Shown: piece after piece, positions 15,425-23,894 of the stretch
How positions within the stretch are numbered: position 1 is the first letter of the stretch
Layout of the letters: each line of letters opens with the position of its first letter
Position numbers and translations under genes: made by a program
Assembly (NCBI GenBank): GCA_002350845.1
Contig: DEFL01000018.1
Coordinates: 1-25,430, forward strand
DNA from: Christensenella sp. UBA2853
GTDB lineage: Bacteria > Bacillota > Clostridia > Christensenellales > Aristaeellaceae
Length of the DNA stretch: 25,430 nt
Reading direction: 5' to 3'
The notes under the pieces: model-generated
Database searches by the model: none
What the model saw: only the letters and a program-made list of their open reading frames with translations
Told to the model about the DNA's origin: nothing

Positions 15425-15467
15425 TCAGCACATTAGCACTTTATCATGGTAAAGCGAGGAGACAAGA

Positions 15468-16670
15468 ATGATTCATCGTCGATTGCAGATTCCGGGTGGA
15501 ATGCAGGACACGCTTCCCTCAGAATGCGCAGCAAAGCGCATCATTGAAAATGCACTCCGGGGGCTGTTTGCCTCTTGCGGCTATCATGAGATTGAGACGC
15601 CGATTCTGGAATACTACGATGCTCTGAACGATGAAACCTGGGGATACTCGCCGGAACATCTCTGGAAGACATTTGACGGAGACGGCCGGGTGCTTGCGCT
15701 CCGTCCGGATACAACGATCCCCGCAGCCAGGCTTGCTGCAGGAAGAATGCGGGAGTATGAACTTCCACTCCGCATATCCTATATTCAATCCGCGTGCAAA
15801 TATGAAAGAGATACGCTCTCCATGCTCTCCGAACAGACACAGGCAGGCGTGGAACTGATGGGCGTGGAATCTCCGCAGGCGGATGCGGAAGTCATTGCAC
15901 TCGCCGTGGAAAGCCTGAGAAGTGCAGGGGTCAAAAACTTTCAGATTGAACTCGGTCAGGCAGCCTTTTTCGACGGCTTCATGGAAGAAGCGGGGCTTGA
16001 TCTGGACAACATCGCAACGCTGCGCAAGCTGACCGAAGAGAAAAATACACTGGGCATTCAGATGCTCCTGAGAAAACTGGATGTCAGTGAAGATGTGACA
16101 CGCTGTCTGACCAAACTGCCGCTGCTGTACGGACCACTTTCAAAAATCGAGAAGGCGAGGGGCATGACGACGAGTCCCGCCTGCAAAAAAGCACTCGATA
16201 ATCTGGAAGAAATCATTGAGATCCTGCGGCTATACGGCTGTGCCGATGAACTGACGCTGGACCTGGGCATGGCGCAGGAAGCCGGTTACTATTCAGGCAT
16301 TGTTTTCAGGGCCCAGACAGCCCAGGTCGGTCAACCGATCCTTTCCGGTGGCCGGTACGATGGACTCAACGCACGGTTTGGAAGACCGCTGCCTGCTGTT
16401 GGATTCGCCATGAGCCTGAAACTTGCCATGATTGCGCTTGAAAGGCAGGGAACAGCTTTTGCAGCACCTGTGAACGGCTGTGAAATCGGTTTTGATGATG
16501 CGTGCAGGGCGGAAGCTGTTGCCATGGCACAGAATCTTCGCTCAAAGGGCATGCAGGTCGCCCTTGCGTATGACATGACGGAGGAGAATCTGTGTGCAAG
16601 GCAGGAAAGAGGCCTGTGCACGCAGGCAATCTATCTTCGCAGAGACGGGAGCGTGCAGAAATATGAATGA
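15468..16670 (+). CDS. hisZ: ATP phosphoribosyltransferase regulatory subunit HisZ
   Basis: A 400-residue HisRS-like protein without tRNA-charging function, which pairs with short HisG to form the active, histidine-inhibited first enzyme of histidine synthesis. Class II synthetase-like motifs are visible: PGGMQDTLP near the N-terminus, FASCGYHEIETPILE, LRPDTTIPAARLAA (motif 2 region) and the late LSGGRYDGLNARFGRPLPAVGFAMSL. The C-terminal anticodon-binding domain of true HisRS is only weakly represented (about 330-400), and the gene sits first in a his operon with short hisG, both favouring HisZ. GAGGAG lies 8 bases before the ATG. It overlaps hisG by 8 bases. Confidence 0.94.
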   Translation: MIHRRLQIPGGMQDTLPSECAAKRIIENALRGLFASCGYHEIETPILEYYDALNDETWGYSPEHLWKTFDGDGRVLALRPDTTIPAARLAAGRMREYELPLRISYIQSACKYERDTLSMLSEQTQAGVELMGVESPQADAEVIALAVESLRSAGVKNFQIELGQAAFFDGFMEEAGLDLDNIATLRKLTEEKNTLGIQMLLRKLDVSEDVTRCLTKLPLLYGPLSKIEKARGMTTSPACKKALDNLEEIIEILRLYGCADELTLDLGMAQEAGYYSGIVFRAQTAQVGQPILSGGRYDGLNARFGRPLPAVGFAMSLKLAMIALERQGTAFAAPVNGCEIGFDDACRAEAVAMAQNLRSKGMQVALAYDMTEENLCARQERGLCTQAIYLRRDGSVQKYE

Positions 16671-17304
16671 AGTATTGACACTGGCGCTCGCCAAAGGCCG
16701 GCTGGCAGAAAAGACATTTGACCTTCTGGAAAAGATGGGCATTGACTGTTCTGCACCGAGAAATCCGGGACGGCAACTGGTCTTATGGGATGAAAAGCAG
16801 AACATACGGTTTATCCTGGTCAAACCGAGTGACGTTCCCACCTATGTTGACCATGGGGTGGCGGACCTGGGTGTTGTCGGAAAAGATACGCTGATGGAAG
16901 CGGGACGCCCGCTTTACGAGGTCCTGGATCTGGGATTTGGTGCATGCAGACTCTGCATTGCAGGGTATCCGGATAAAATCCGGGATACAGTCAGTCATGC
17001 GACATTCCGCGTCGCCACCAAATATCCGAATATAGCCAAAAGCTATTACGGAGAGCAGGGCAGGACGATTGAAATCATTGAATTGCACGGATCCGTTGAA
17101 CTGGGACCTGTGATTGGACTGAGCGATGTCATTCTTGATATCGTGGAGTCGGGTTCCACGCTGCGGGCAAACGGGCTGGAAATCATGGAAGAAGTCTGCG
17201 ATTCCTCAGCGCGTCTGGTGTGCAACCGGGTGAGTCTGAAGACAAAACGGGAGAGAATTCAGTGGCTGATTGACGGCATCTCAGAGCAGATCGTGAACGG
17301 ATGA
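16663..17304 (+). CDS. hisG: ATP phosphoribosyltransferase, short catalytic form HisG
   Basis: A 213-residue enzyme making phosphoribosyl-ATP from ATP and PRPP, the first committed step to histidine. It is the short form, lacking the regulatory C-terminal domain, so it needs HisZ encoded just upstream. LALAKGRLAEKTFDLL opens the protein, and the PRPP-binding segment LSDVILDIVESGSTLRANGL lies near 150-169. The start ATG 16663 lies inside hisZ; the longer frame upstream is hisZ sequence read in another frame. GGGAG is 11 bases before the ATG. The stop overlaps an ATG at 17301 (ATGA). Confidence 0.96.
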   Translation: MNEVLTLALAKGRLAEKTFDLLEKMGIDCSAPRNPGRQLVLWDEKQNIRFILVKPSDVPTYVDHGVADLGVVGKDTLMEAGRPLYEVLDLGFGACRLCIAGYPDKIRDTVSHATFRVATKYPNIAKSYYGEQGRTIEIIELHGSVELGPVIGLSDVILDIVESGSTLRANGLEIMEEVCDSSARLVCNRVSLKTKRERIQWLIDGISEQIVNG

Positions 17305-17321
17305 GGAACGGAGGAATACAG

Positions 17322-18635
17322 ATGGTACCTATTCTTGAATGTGCAGATACGCAGGAACTGGCAGCAAGACTTGCGGCCAGATCCAGCATGACCAATGAGG
17401 CGGTGGCCCAGAAGGTTAAAGAAATCGTTGCCGACATACGGACCCGGGGAGACGCGGCACTTTTTGAATATACGGAAAAGTTTGATCATGTGCGTCTGAG
17501 CAGAGAGACCGTTCAGGTGACACGTGAAGAGATTGAAGCCGCGTATGCGGCCGCTCGGCCGGAATGGCTGGAAGCCATGCGGGAAGCAGCTGCGAGAATC
17601 ACGGCATTTCATGAAAAGCAGAAACAGAACACCTGGGTCAATTTTGAAAAAGGGATTGCCCTGGGACAGAAGATTACACCGCTGCGCCGTGCAGGCGTTT
17701 ATGTGCCCGGCGGAACAGCCGCCTATCCCTCCTCAGTTCTGATGAATGTCCTGCCGGCCAAAGTGGCAGGCGTCAGGGAAATCGTCATGGTGACACCGCC
17801 GGGAAAAGACGGGGGCGTCAGTTATCCGCTGGCTCTGGTGGCAGCCGATATTGCCGGTGTGGATCGGATTTACAAGGTGGGCGGCGCCCAGGCTGTTGCT
17901 GCACTTGCCTTTGGCACGGAAAGCATTCCGAGGGTCGACAAGATCACCGGCCCGGGAAATATTTATGTTGCCATGGCCAAGCGTGAAGTGTTTGGATACG
18001 TCGGCATTGACATGGTTGCCGGGCCCAGTGAAGTGCTGGTTGTGGCAGACGCTGCTGCCAATCCCGCCTATGTTGCGGCTGATCTTCTCTCTCAGGCAGA
18101 GCATGATCCGATGGCGGCTGCCATCCTGGTGACGGACTCGATGGATATGGCCAAAGCCGTGCGGGCTGAACTGGAGAGGCAGACCGAGCTCCTTCCGCGC
18201 AGGGAGGTTGTGAAAAAGAGTCTGGAGACCTATGGCACGATCGTGGTGTGCAGCGATCTCCCTGCTTGTGCTGACATGGTCAACGGCATTGCACCGGAAC
18301 ACTGTGAACTGTATGTACAGAATCCGTATGGCCTGCTCCCGCTGATCGAAAACGCCGGCGCTATTTTCCTCGGCGCATGGTCTCCGGAACCGTTCGGAGA
18401 TTATATGGCCGGTCCGAATCATGTTCTTCCCACGAGCGGCACGGCCAGATTCTTCTCGCCGCTTTCTGTGGATGACTTTGTCAAGAAGTCATCGATCATC
18501 TGTGCGACCCGAACAGAACTCGAAAAAGTGGCAGACCAGGTGATCCTGCTTGCACAGGCAGAAGGTCTGGATGCCCATGCAAACTCGATCGCCATCCGGT
18601 TCGGACGTGAGATCCGGGAGAGGAAGGATGTCTGA
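17322..18635 (+). CDS. hisD: Histidinol dehydrogenase
   Basis: A 437-residue zinc enzyme oxidising L-histidinol to histidine in two NAD-dependent steps. The zinc ligands Gln258, His261, Asp360 and His419 and the catalytic Glu326-His327 pair (IAPEHCEL) are all present at nearly the E. coli numbering. KITGPGNIYVA and MVAGPSEVLVVAD are family signatures. The start ATG 17322 has GGAGG (17310-17314) seven bases before it and is preferred over ATG 17301, which overlaps the hisG stop and lacks its own site. The stop overlaps the hisB start by one base (TGATG), so translation is coupled. Confidence 0.97.
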   Translation: MVPILECADTQELAARLAARSSMTNEAVAQKVKEIVADIRTRGDAALFEYTEKFDHVRLSRETVQVTREEIEAAYAAARPEWLEAMREAAARITAFHEKQKQNTWVNFEKGIALGQKITPLRRAGVYVPGGTAAYPSSVLMNVLPAKVAGVREIVMVTPPGKDGGVSYPLALVAADIAGVDRIYKVGGAQAVAALAFGTESIPRVDKITGPGNIYVAMAKREVFGYVGIDMVAGPSEVLVVADAAANPAYVAADLLSQAEHDPMAAAILVTDSMDMAKAVRAELERQTELLPRREVVKKSLETYGTIVVCSDLPACADMVNGIAPEHCELYVQNPYGLLPLIENAGAIFLGAWSPEPFGDYMAGPNHVLPTSGTARFFSPLSVDDFVKKSSIICATRTELEKVADQVILLAQAEGLDAHANSIAIRFGREIRERKDV

Positions 18636-19228
18636 TGCAGAGCATTCGAAAGGCTGAGGTTGCGCGCACAACCAGAGAAACGGATATTGCGCTGTCATTG
18701 ACCCTGGATGGGTCCGGAAAGACAGAGATCCAGACAGGCGTCGGCTTTTTTGATCATATGCTGGACGCCATGTGCCGCTTTGGACAGCTGGACCTGAAAC
18801 TGACCTGCAGGGGAGATCTGCAGGTGGACGCACATCATACCGTGGAAGACTGCGGCATATGCCTTGGCAAAGCGCTGCGCGAAGCACTCGGTGACCGGAC
18901 AGGCATCTGCAGGGCTGGAAGTGCTTTTCTTCCGATGGATGAAGCACTTGCCTTTGCAGCGCTGGACATTTCCGGGAGACCGTATCTTGTTTTTGATGCT
19001 CAGTTCCGCGGGGAAAAGTGCGGAACCATGGATACACAGCTGGCGGAAGAGTTTTTCCGTGCACTGACCTCTGCAGGACTCACACTGCACCTGAAAATAC
19101 TGGAAGGGAAGAACGACCATCATAAGATGGAAGCTCTTTTCAAGGCATTTGGACTGGCATTGAGACAGGCCGCAGCCTTTGACCCACGCATTGAAGGTGT
19201 CCTGTCGACGAAGGGCAGTCTGGACTGA
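18635..19228 (+). CDS. hisB: Imidazoleglycerol-phosphate dehydratase HisB (monofunctional)
   Basis: A 197-residue manganese enzyme converting IGP to imidazole acetol-phosphate. Metal-binding motifs are FFDHMLD (H41), DAHHTVED (H67, H68, E71, D72) and the late GKNDHHKMEALFKAFG. There is no phosphatase domain, so histidinol-phosphate phosphatase must be encoded elsewhere. AGGAAGG lies 7 bases before the ATG, and the start overlaps the hisD stop. In most related operons hisH follows; here hisA comes 11 bases later. Confidence 0.97.
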   Translation: MQSIRKAEVARTTRETDIALSLTLDGSGKTEIQTGVGFFDHMLDAMCRFGQLDLKLTCRGDLQVDAHHTVEDCGICLGKALREALGDRTGICRAGSAFLPMDEALAFAALDISGRPYLVFDAQFRGEKCGTMDTQLAEEFFRALTSAGLTLHLKILEGKNDHHKMEALFKAFGLALRQAAAFDPRIEGVLSTKGSLD

Positions 19229-19239
19229 GAGGTGATCCG

Positions 19240-19959
19240 ATGAATCTGTATCCTGCCATTGACCTGATGGACGGCAAGGCGGTCCGTCTGCGTCAGGGGA
19301 AGCGTGATGATGTGACGGTATATGGTGACCCGCTGGACATGGCAAAGCAGTGGAGAGATCTCGGCGCAAAATGGCTGCACGTAGTGGATCTTGACGCGGC
19401 TTTTGACGGAAGCACGAAAGCACTCGCACTGCTGGAAAAGCTGGTCTCTGTCTTCGGAGGCCCGATTGAACTCGGCGGAGGACTGCGGACGGTGGAGGAT
19501 ATCCGGATTCGCATGGAATCGGGAATCCGCATGTGCATTATCGGAAGCGCAGCATGTGACCATCCGGAGGTGGTCGGTGAAGCCTGTGCTGCATGGCCGA
19601 AGCGCATTGTTGTCGGCATTGATGCCAAAAACGGCATGGCTGCTGTTCATGGCTGGGTGAAAACGACAGGCCTCAGGGCTGTGGATCTTGCCCTGAATAT
19701 GAAAAAACTGGGTGTGGAAAGAATCATTTACACCGACGTTGCAAAGGATGGAATGATGCAGGGGCCCAATCTGCAGGAGGTCCGGACCATGGTCCGGGAA
19801 ACCGGCATGCAGATCACCGGAAGCGGCGGGGTGAGCTGCCTCGAGGATGTGCTGCATCTCCAGCAGGCCGGGTGTGAAGGGGCTATTCTTGGGCGTGCAC
19901 TGTATGAAGGCGCCCTGGACCTTGCGGAGGCCCTTGAAAAGACAGGAGGAAAACCATGA
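19240..19959 (+). CDS. hisA: ProFAR isomerase HisA
   Basis: A 239-residue TIM-barrel isomerase converting ProFAR to PRFAR. The catalytic acids are Asp8 (PAIDLMDGKAVRL) and Asp128 (VVGIDAKNG). The phosphate-binding ELGGGLRT and ITGSGGVS loops and IYTDVAKDGMMQGPN identify HisA and exclude HisF. GAGAGGTGAT precedes the ATG. Its stop overlaps the hisIE start (ATGA). HisF, which normally follows, is absent. Confidence 0.96.
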   Translation: MNLYPAIDLMDGKAVRLRQGKRDDVTVYGDPLDMAKQWRDLGAKWLHVVDLDAAFDGSTKALALLEKLVSVFGGPIELGGGLRTVEDIRIRMESGIRMCIIGSAACDHPEVVGEACAAWPKRIVVGIDAKNGMAAVHGWVKTTGLRAVDLALNMKKLGVERIIYTDVAKDGMMQGPNLQEVRTMVRETGMQITGSGGVSCLEDVLHLQQAGCEGAILGRALYEGALDLAEALEKTGGKP

Positions 19960-20579
19960 TGGATTTGAGCTGTATTCATTTTGACGAAAAAGGCCTGGTG
20001 CCGGCCATTGCCCAGGACGTCAGGACTGGAGAAGTGCTGATGCTGGCCTATATGAACGAGGAATCCATCCGCCTGACGATGGAGACAGGCTATGCCACCT
20101 ATTTCAGCCGTTCCCGCGGGCAGCTGTGGAAGAAGGGCGAGACGTCCGGTCACGTTCAGCAGGTTGTGGAGATGCGGTATGACTGTGATGGGGATACCAT
20201 CCTGATGAAGGTGATCCAGACAGGCAATGCGTGCCACACTGGGAACTACAGCTGTTTCTTCCGGACGATGATGGAAACAGACCCGGATGATCTGCCGGCA
20301 GGCCCTGGCATCCTGCAGAGCGTGTATGACGTGATCTCCGACCGCCGCGTGCATCCGCAGGAGGGGAGCTATACCAATTACCTGTTCGACAAGGGTGTCG
20401 AAAAAATGTGCAAGAAAGTCGGCGAGGAAGCCAGTGAAACCATCATCGCGGCCATGAAGGGCAGCAGGGAAGAAGTGACATATGAAGCGGCTGACCTGCT
20501 GTATCATCTGCTGGTTCTGATGAATCAGCAGGGCGTCACACCGAATGATGTCTACGAAGAACTGGGCAGACGCAGATAA
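19956..20579 (+). CDS. hisIE: Bifunctional PRA-CH / PRA-PH (HisI-HisE fusion)
   Basis: A 207-residue fusion for steps 2 and 3 of histidine synthesis. The N-terminal phosphoribosyl-AMP cyclohydrolase (about 1-115) has YMNEESIRLTMETGYATYFSRSRGQLWKKGETSGH and the zinc-binding Cys motif DCDGD...GNACHTGNYSCF. The C-terminal phosphoribosyl-ATP pyrophosphatase (about 120-207) is MazG-like, with GEEASETIIAAMK and YEAADLLYHLLVLM. AGGAGG precedes two adjacent ATGs (19956, 19959); the first overlaps the hisA stop. It ends the operon, followed at once by a terminator. Confidence 0.96.
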   Translation: MMDLSCIHFDEKGLVPAIAQDVRTGEVLMLAYMNEESIRLTMETGYATYFSRSRGQLWKKGETSGHVQQVVEMRYDCDGDTILMKVIQTGNACHTGNYSCFFRTMMETDPDDLPAGPGILQSVYDVISDRRVHPQEGSYTNYLFDKGVEKMCKKVGEEASETIIAAMKGSREEVTYEAADLLYHLLVLMNQQGVTPNDVYEELGRRR

Positions 20580-20580
20580 T

Positions 20581-20620
20581 GCAAAGCCGGTCCGGGGAAT
20601 GAACCCTGACCGGCTTTTGC
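20581..20620 (+). terminator. his operon terminator
   Basis: GCAAAGCCGGTC (20581-20592) pairs with GACCGGCTTTTGC (20608-20620, one bulged T), with an inner GGG/CCC extension and a CTTTTGCAT tail. It lies one base after the hisIE stop. Confidence 0.85.
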
Positions 20621-20624
20621 ATAC

Positions 20625-20653
20625 TTGCACAAACGGTCGGTCCATGCTATCTT
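20625..20653 (+). promoter_or_regulatory. Promoter of the exported C39-like gene
   Basis: TTGCAC (20625-20630), 17-base spacer, TATCTT (20648-20653). It is placed just after the his terminator. Individual boxes are weak, but the spacing and the TTGCNN -35 match the other promoters here. Confidence 0.5.
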
Positions 20654-20674
20654 TTTCGGGACGGAGGTGATGAT

Positions 20675-21649
20675 ATGCGCAGACGGCTGCTAGCATTCCT
20701 GCTGGCTCTTTTCATGCTCGGACCTTCATTTGCACATGCGGGGAATTTCTTTGAACAGTATCTTCTGGATGCAGCCCTGATTGTGCAGAGGTCATCCCGC
20801 TACAGTGGCTCACTGTATACATACAACAGGGAAAAGTTTATCGTGCGGGGCTGCGGCCCGTCATCGTTTACCAATGCACTGTGCATCGCGTCCTCAGTGG
20901 AGGAACAGTATCTGGCCGACAAACTGCTTCGGGAAAACATGCGCATTCTGACCTATAATTATGAGCCGTCCAGGGCAGCCATTGACGTGAAATTCCTCAC
21001 ACGCCTGCAGGAACCGGATGCGGAGAAATTTCCGACGCTCTGGGAGCTGAAGCAGCGCTATGGACTCTGGGAAGTGAAAAACGACAGCCTGGATTCCGAT
21101 ATGGTCATGGCATTTGCACAGGAAGCTGAACAGACGGATAAACCGGACTTCCTAATGGGATTCTATACCCTGCGCTATCACTGGAAGGATTTAACGGAGA
21201 TGCTCCGGAGGCTTGCCGACAGCGGTATGGAGAATGTGATTCTTTCCCTGGCCTTTCTGGGGAGCGGATCAAGCGGAACAGGGGCACCGTTCCGCCTCAG
21301 TGACGGGCATTATGTCTCGCTGAGTTTTCACTGCGGCGCTTTTGCGGAAGATACTTCCATGTATCTTCTGGATTCAAACCCGCGGGCACTGCCCGATGAA
21401 CCGCTGATTTCAGGCAGATATTATGAACGGTATCCTCTGGATCTGGGCGGGGAAAAACTGACGGATTCCTTTGATTTTCTGAGAATATCGCAGAGTATTG
21501 TGAGAGTCAGGCTCAATGACCTGAGGCTTTCGGAAATCCGTGAGACGCGGGCTCTGTTCGGAGAGGAAGAGGCGGAAGCCGAACAGTGTGCACTGCTTGA
21601 AAAGCTGCTGCTGTACGGAACCGGTGTCATGATGGTCATGATCCCCTGA
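20675..21649 (+). CDS. Exported protein of unknown function, possible C39/papain-like fold
   Basis: A 324-residue protein I do not recognise by name. It has a clear signal peptide (MRRRLLAFLLALFMLGPSFAHA, cleavage near residue 22). The mature part has RGCGPSSFTNAL with Cys60, then DGHYVSLSF with His212, then MYLLDSNPRAL with Asp233. This Cys...His...Asp order and local context resemble C39-like cysteine peptidases (CGPxS; GHYV; LDPxx), so a papain-fold peptidase or transglutaminase-like role outside the cell is plausible; that is inference. The roughly 150 residues between Cys and His are longer than usual. GGAGGTGAT lies 7 bases before the ATG. It has its own promoter and precedes ruvC by 71 bases. 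Confidence 0.75.
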   Translation: MRRRLLAFLLALFMLGPSFAHAGNFFEQYLLDAALIVQRSSRYSGSLYTYNREKFIVRGCGPSSFTNALCIASSVEEQYLADKLLRENMRILTYNYEPSRAAIDVKFLTRLQEPDAEKFPTLWELKQRYGLWEVKNDSLDSDMVMAFAQEAEQTDKPDFLMGFYTLRYHWKDLTEMLRRLADSGMENVILSLAFLGSGSSGTGAPFRLSDGHYVSLSFHCGAFAEDTSMYLLDSNPRALPDEPLISGRYYERYPLDLGGEKLTDSFDFLRISQSIVRVRLNDLRLSEIRETRALFGEEEAEAEQCALLEKLLLYGTGVMMVMIP

Positions 21650-21655
21650 GGCGGT

Positions 21656-21684
21656 TTGCCCAACCCGTATGAATGTGGTAAGAT
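21656..21684 (+). promoter_or_regulatory. ruvC-ruvA-ruvB-queA promoter
   Basis: TTGCCC (21656-21661), 17-base spacer, TAAGAT (21679-21684). The -10 lies within a small palindrome GGTAA-GA-TTACC (21677-21688). No Firmicutes LexA box (CGAAC-N4-GTTCG) is seen. Confidence 0.45.
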
Positions 21685-21720
21685 TACCGGGATAATGAGG
21701 ATTTCAGGGAGGAATACACC

Positions 21721-22215
21721 ATGGTGGTGTTGGGAATCGACCCTGGCTATGCGCTGATGGGGTATGGCGCAATTGAGACGGACGGCAGACGCATGAAACT
21801 GCTGGGGTATGGCGTCGTGGAGACACACGCCGGCACGCCAATGCAGTACCGGCTCAGATCATTGCAGCTGGGCATGCGGGATCTGATTGAACTGTATCAT
21901 CCGGACGATGTCGCATTCGAAGAGCTTTTTTTTGGACATAACGTAACGACCGGCCTGATGGTTGGTGCGGCGCGCGGCGTGGCCATTATTGCGGCGGTTG
22001 AACATACGGACAATCTGTACGAATATACGCCCATGCAGATCAAACAGGCGATTACCGGCAGCGGAAGAGCGGACAAACATCAGGTCCAGCAAATGGTAAA
22101 AATGCTGCTGAACATGAAGGAAATACCCAAACCGGACGATGCCGCAGATGCGATCGCCTGTGCGATCACGCACTGCCAGGCCGGAAGAACCAAGGAACAG
22201 TTTCGGATGAAATGA
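21721..22215 (+). CDS. ruvC: Holliday junction resolvase RuvC
   Basis: A 164-residue endonuclease that nicks Holliday junctions symmetrically. The acidic residues match the known active site: Asp7 (LGIDPGY), Glu67 (AFEELFF), Asp140 and Asp143 (DDAADAIACA). GGGAGG lies before the ATG. It is first in the ruvCAB-queA operon, 12 bases before ruvA. Length is slightly below the E. coli enzyme and normal for Firmicutes. Confidence 0.97.
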   Translation: MVVLGIDPGYALMGYGAIETDGRRMKLLGYGVVETHAGTPMQYRLRSLQLGMRDLIELYHPDDVAFEELFFGHNVTTGLMVGAARGVAIIAAVEHTDNLYEYTPMQIKQAITGSGRADKHQVQQMVKMLLNMKEIPKPDDAADAIACAITHCQAGRTKEQFRMK

Positions 22216-22227
22216 GGGATCTGAGCA

Positions 22228-22830
22228 GTGTATGCTTTTATTGAAGGTAAGGTCTGTGACAAAGGGCCCGGAACCATGGTGATTGAAGCGGGCGGTGTGG
22301 GATATCTCCTGAACTGTTCCATGACAACCATCCAGTCAGCCCCGCCTGAGGGAGAAAAAATGCGGTGCCAGACATGGCTTTCCGTGAAGGAGGATGCGCT
22401 GGAACTGTATGGCTTCGCCACCACAGAAGAGAAAAAACTCTTTCTGAAGCTGATCTCTGTATCCGGCGTCGGGCCCAAGATGGCGCTCGGTCTTCTGGGA
22501 GCCATGAGCGTGCAGGATCTGAACATGGCGATTCTGATGGAAGACCTCAATTCGCTGAGCCGTGCGCCGGGAATCGGAAAAAAGACGGCGCAGCGGATCT
22601 GTATGGAACTGCGTGACAAGGTCAGTCAGTCGGAAATCGTGAAAGGAAAGCCCGGTGTGCCGGCGGCAGGAAAAGCTGCACCGGATGCAGCGGCAGAGGC
22701 CATGGAAGCGCTGATGGCCCTGGGATATTCTTCCTCAGAAGTCAGAGAAGCGCTCTCGAGGGTTCATACACAGTCCGATCAGGCAGAGGAACTCATTCGC
22801 CTTGCACTGCGTGCAATGGCCGGGGCTTGA
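22228..22830 (+). CDS. ruvA: Holliday junction branch migration protein RuvA
   Basis: A 200-residue protein that binds four-way junctions and loads RuvB. The OB-fold N-domain opens MYAFIEGKV. The two helix-hairpin-helix motifs are ISVSGVGPKMAL and LSRAPGIGKKTAQRI, and the C-terminal domain III (about 150-200) contacts RuvB. It starts with GTG at 22228, because the family N-terminus aligns exactly there and AGGGA lies about 9 bases upstream. Confidence 0.96.
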   Translation: MYAFIEGKVCDKGPGTMVIEAGGVGYLLNCSMTTIQSAPPEGEKMRCQTWLSVKEDALELYGFATTEEKKLFLKLISVSGVGPKMALGLLGAMSVQDLNMAILMEDLNSLSRAPGIGKKTAQRICMELRDKVSQSEIVKGKPGVPAAGKAAPDAAAEAMEALMALGYSSSEVREALSRVHTQSDQAEELIRLALRAMAGA

Positions 22831-22841
22831 GGTGAAGGGAA

Positions 22842-23885
22842 ATGGAAGAAGAAAGATTTGTGGATGCAGGCATGCAGAGCGATGACATCAGCCTGGAAAA
22901 CAGTCTGCGGCCGCACAACCTGAAAGAATACATCGGGCAGGATACGGTGAAGGAAAGCCTGAGCCTTTCCATTGAGGCAGCACTGAAACGACATGAACCG
23001 CTGGATCATATGCTGCTTTACGGCCCGCCCGGACTGGGCAAGACGACACTTTCCGCCATTGTCGCTTCTGAAATGGGACAGAATATTCGTGTGACATCGG
23101 GCCCGGCCATTGAACGCCCCGGTGATCTCGCGTCCATTCTTGCCAACCTGAATGAAGGCGATGTCCTTTTTATCGATGAGATTCACCGACTGAGCCGGTC
23201 CGTGGAGGAAGTGCTCTATCCGGCCATGGAAGACTTTGCGATCGACATTATGCTCGGCAAGGGACCGACAGCAAGGTCCATCCGCGTCGCTGTACCGCAT
23301 TTTACGCTGGTCGGAGCCACCACTCGGTTTGGTCAGCTTTCCGCCCCGCTTCGTGACCGTTTTGGCATGATCTACCGTCTGGAACTGTATACACCGGATC
23401 AGCTGGCTGCGATTGTGACACGGTCCGCCAATATTCTGAAGGTCAAAGGGACAACGCCGGACGGCATGATGGAGATTGCAAAGAGATCCAGGGGTACGCC
23501 CCGTGTGGCCAACCGGATGCTGAAGCGTGCACGCGACTATGCAGAAGTACGCGGTGACGGAACGATCACCCGGGATGCGGCCAATGCTGCACTGAAAATG
23601 GAAGGTGTCGACGATCTGGGACTGGATAAAACAGACAGGAATATGCTCCTGACCATGATCGATAAATTTGGCGGAGGTCCGGTTGGACTGGATACGCTCG
23701 CAGCGACGACCGGGGAGGATGCAGGAACGATTGAGGCTGTCTATGAACCGTTTCTGATGCAGCTCGGATTCCTGATGCGCACGCCTCGCGGACGAATCTG
23801 TACCCTGGCTGCCTATCAGCACATGGGACGCATCCCTCCGGTCTCCCTACAGGGCCAGATGCAGATGAGTATGGACGAGGTGTAA
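22842..23885 (+). CDS. ruvB: Holliday junction branch migration ATPase RuvB
   Basis: A 347-residue AAA+ motor. Walker A GPPGLGKT is at 61-68, Walker B LFIDEIH at 109-115, sensor 1 LVGATTR follows, the arginine finger is in PLRDRFGM, and the winged-helix C-terminal domain ends the protein (LMRTPRGRICTLAAYQHMG). It begins 11 bases after ruvA with a GGTGAAGGG ribosome binding site. Confidence 0.98.
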   Translation: MEEERFVDAGMQSDDISLENSLRPHNLKEYIGQDTVKESLSLSIEAALKRHEPLDHMLLYGPPGLGKTTLSAIVASEMGQNIRVTSGPAIERPGDLASILANLNEGDVLFIDEIHRLSRSVEEVLYPAMEDFAIDIMLGKGPTARSIRVAVPHFTLVGATTRFGQLSAPLRDRFGMIYRLELYTPDQLAAIVTRSANILKVKGTTPDGMMEIAKRSRGTPRVANRMLKRARDYAEVRGDGTITRDAANAALKMEGVDDLGLDKTDRNMLLTMIDKFGGGPVGLDTLAATTGEDAGTIEAVYEPFLMQLGFLMRTPRGRICTLAAYQHMGRIPPVSLQGQMQMSMDEV

Positions 23886-23894
23886 TGAAGCACA

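Noticed and set aside
15433..15440. CIRCE-like half site TTAGCACT in the his leader
   Set aside because: The second arm is missing at the required distance, so HrcA control is not supported.
15124..15452. Lysine- and cysteine-containing small open frame on the plus strand between the tRNAs and hisZ
   Set aside because: It comes from the purine-rich tract, runs through the his promoter, uses codons unlike the neighbours and shows no known motif.
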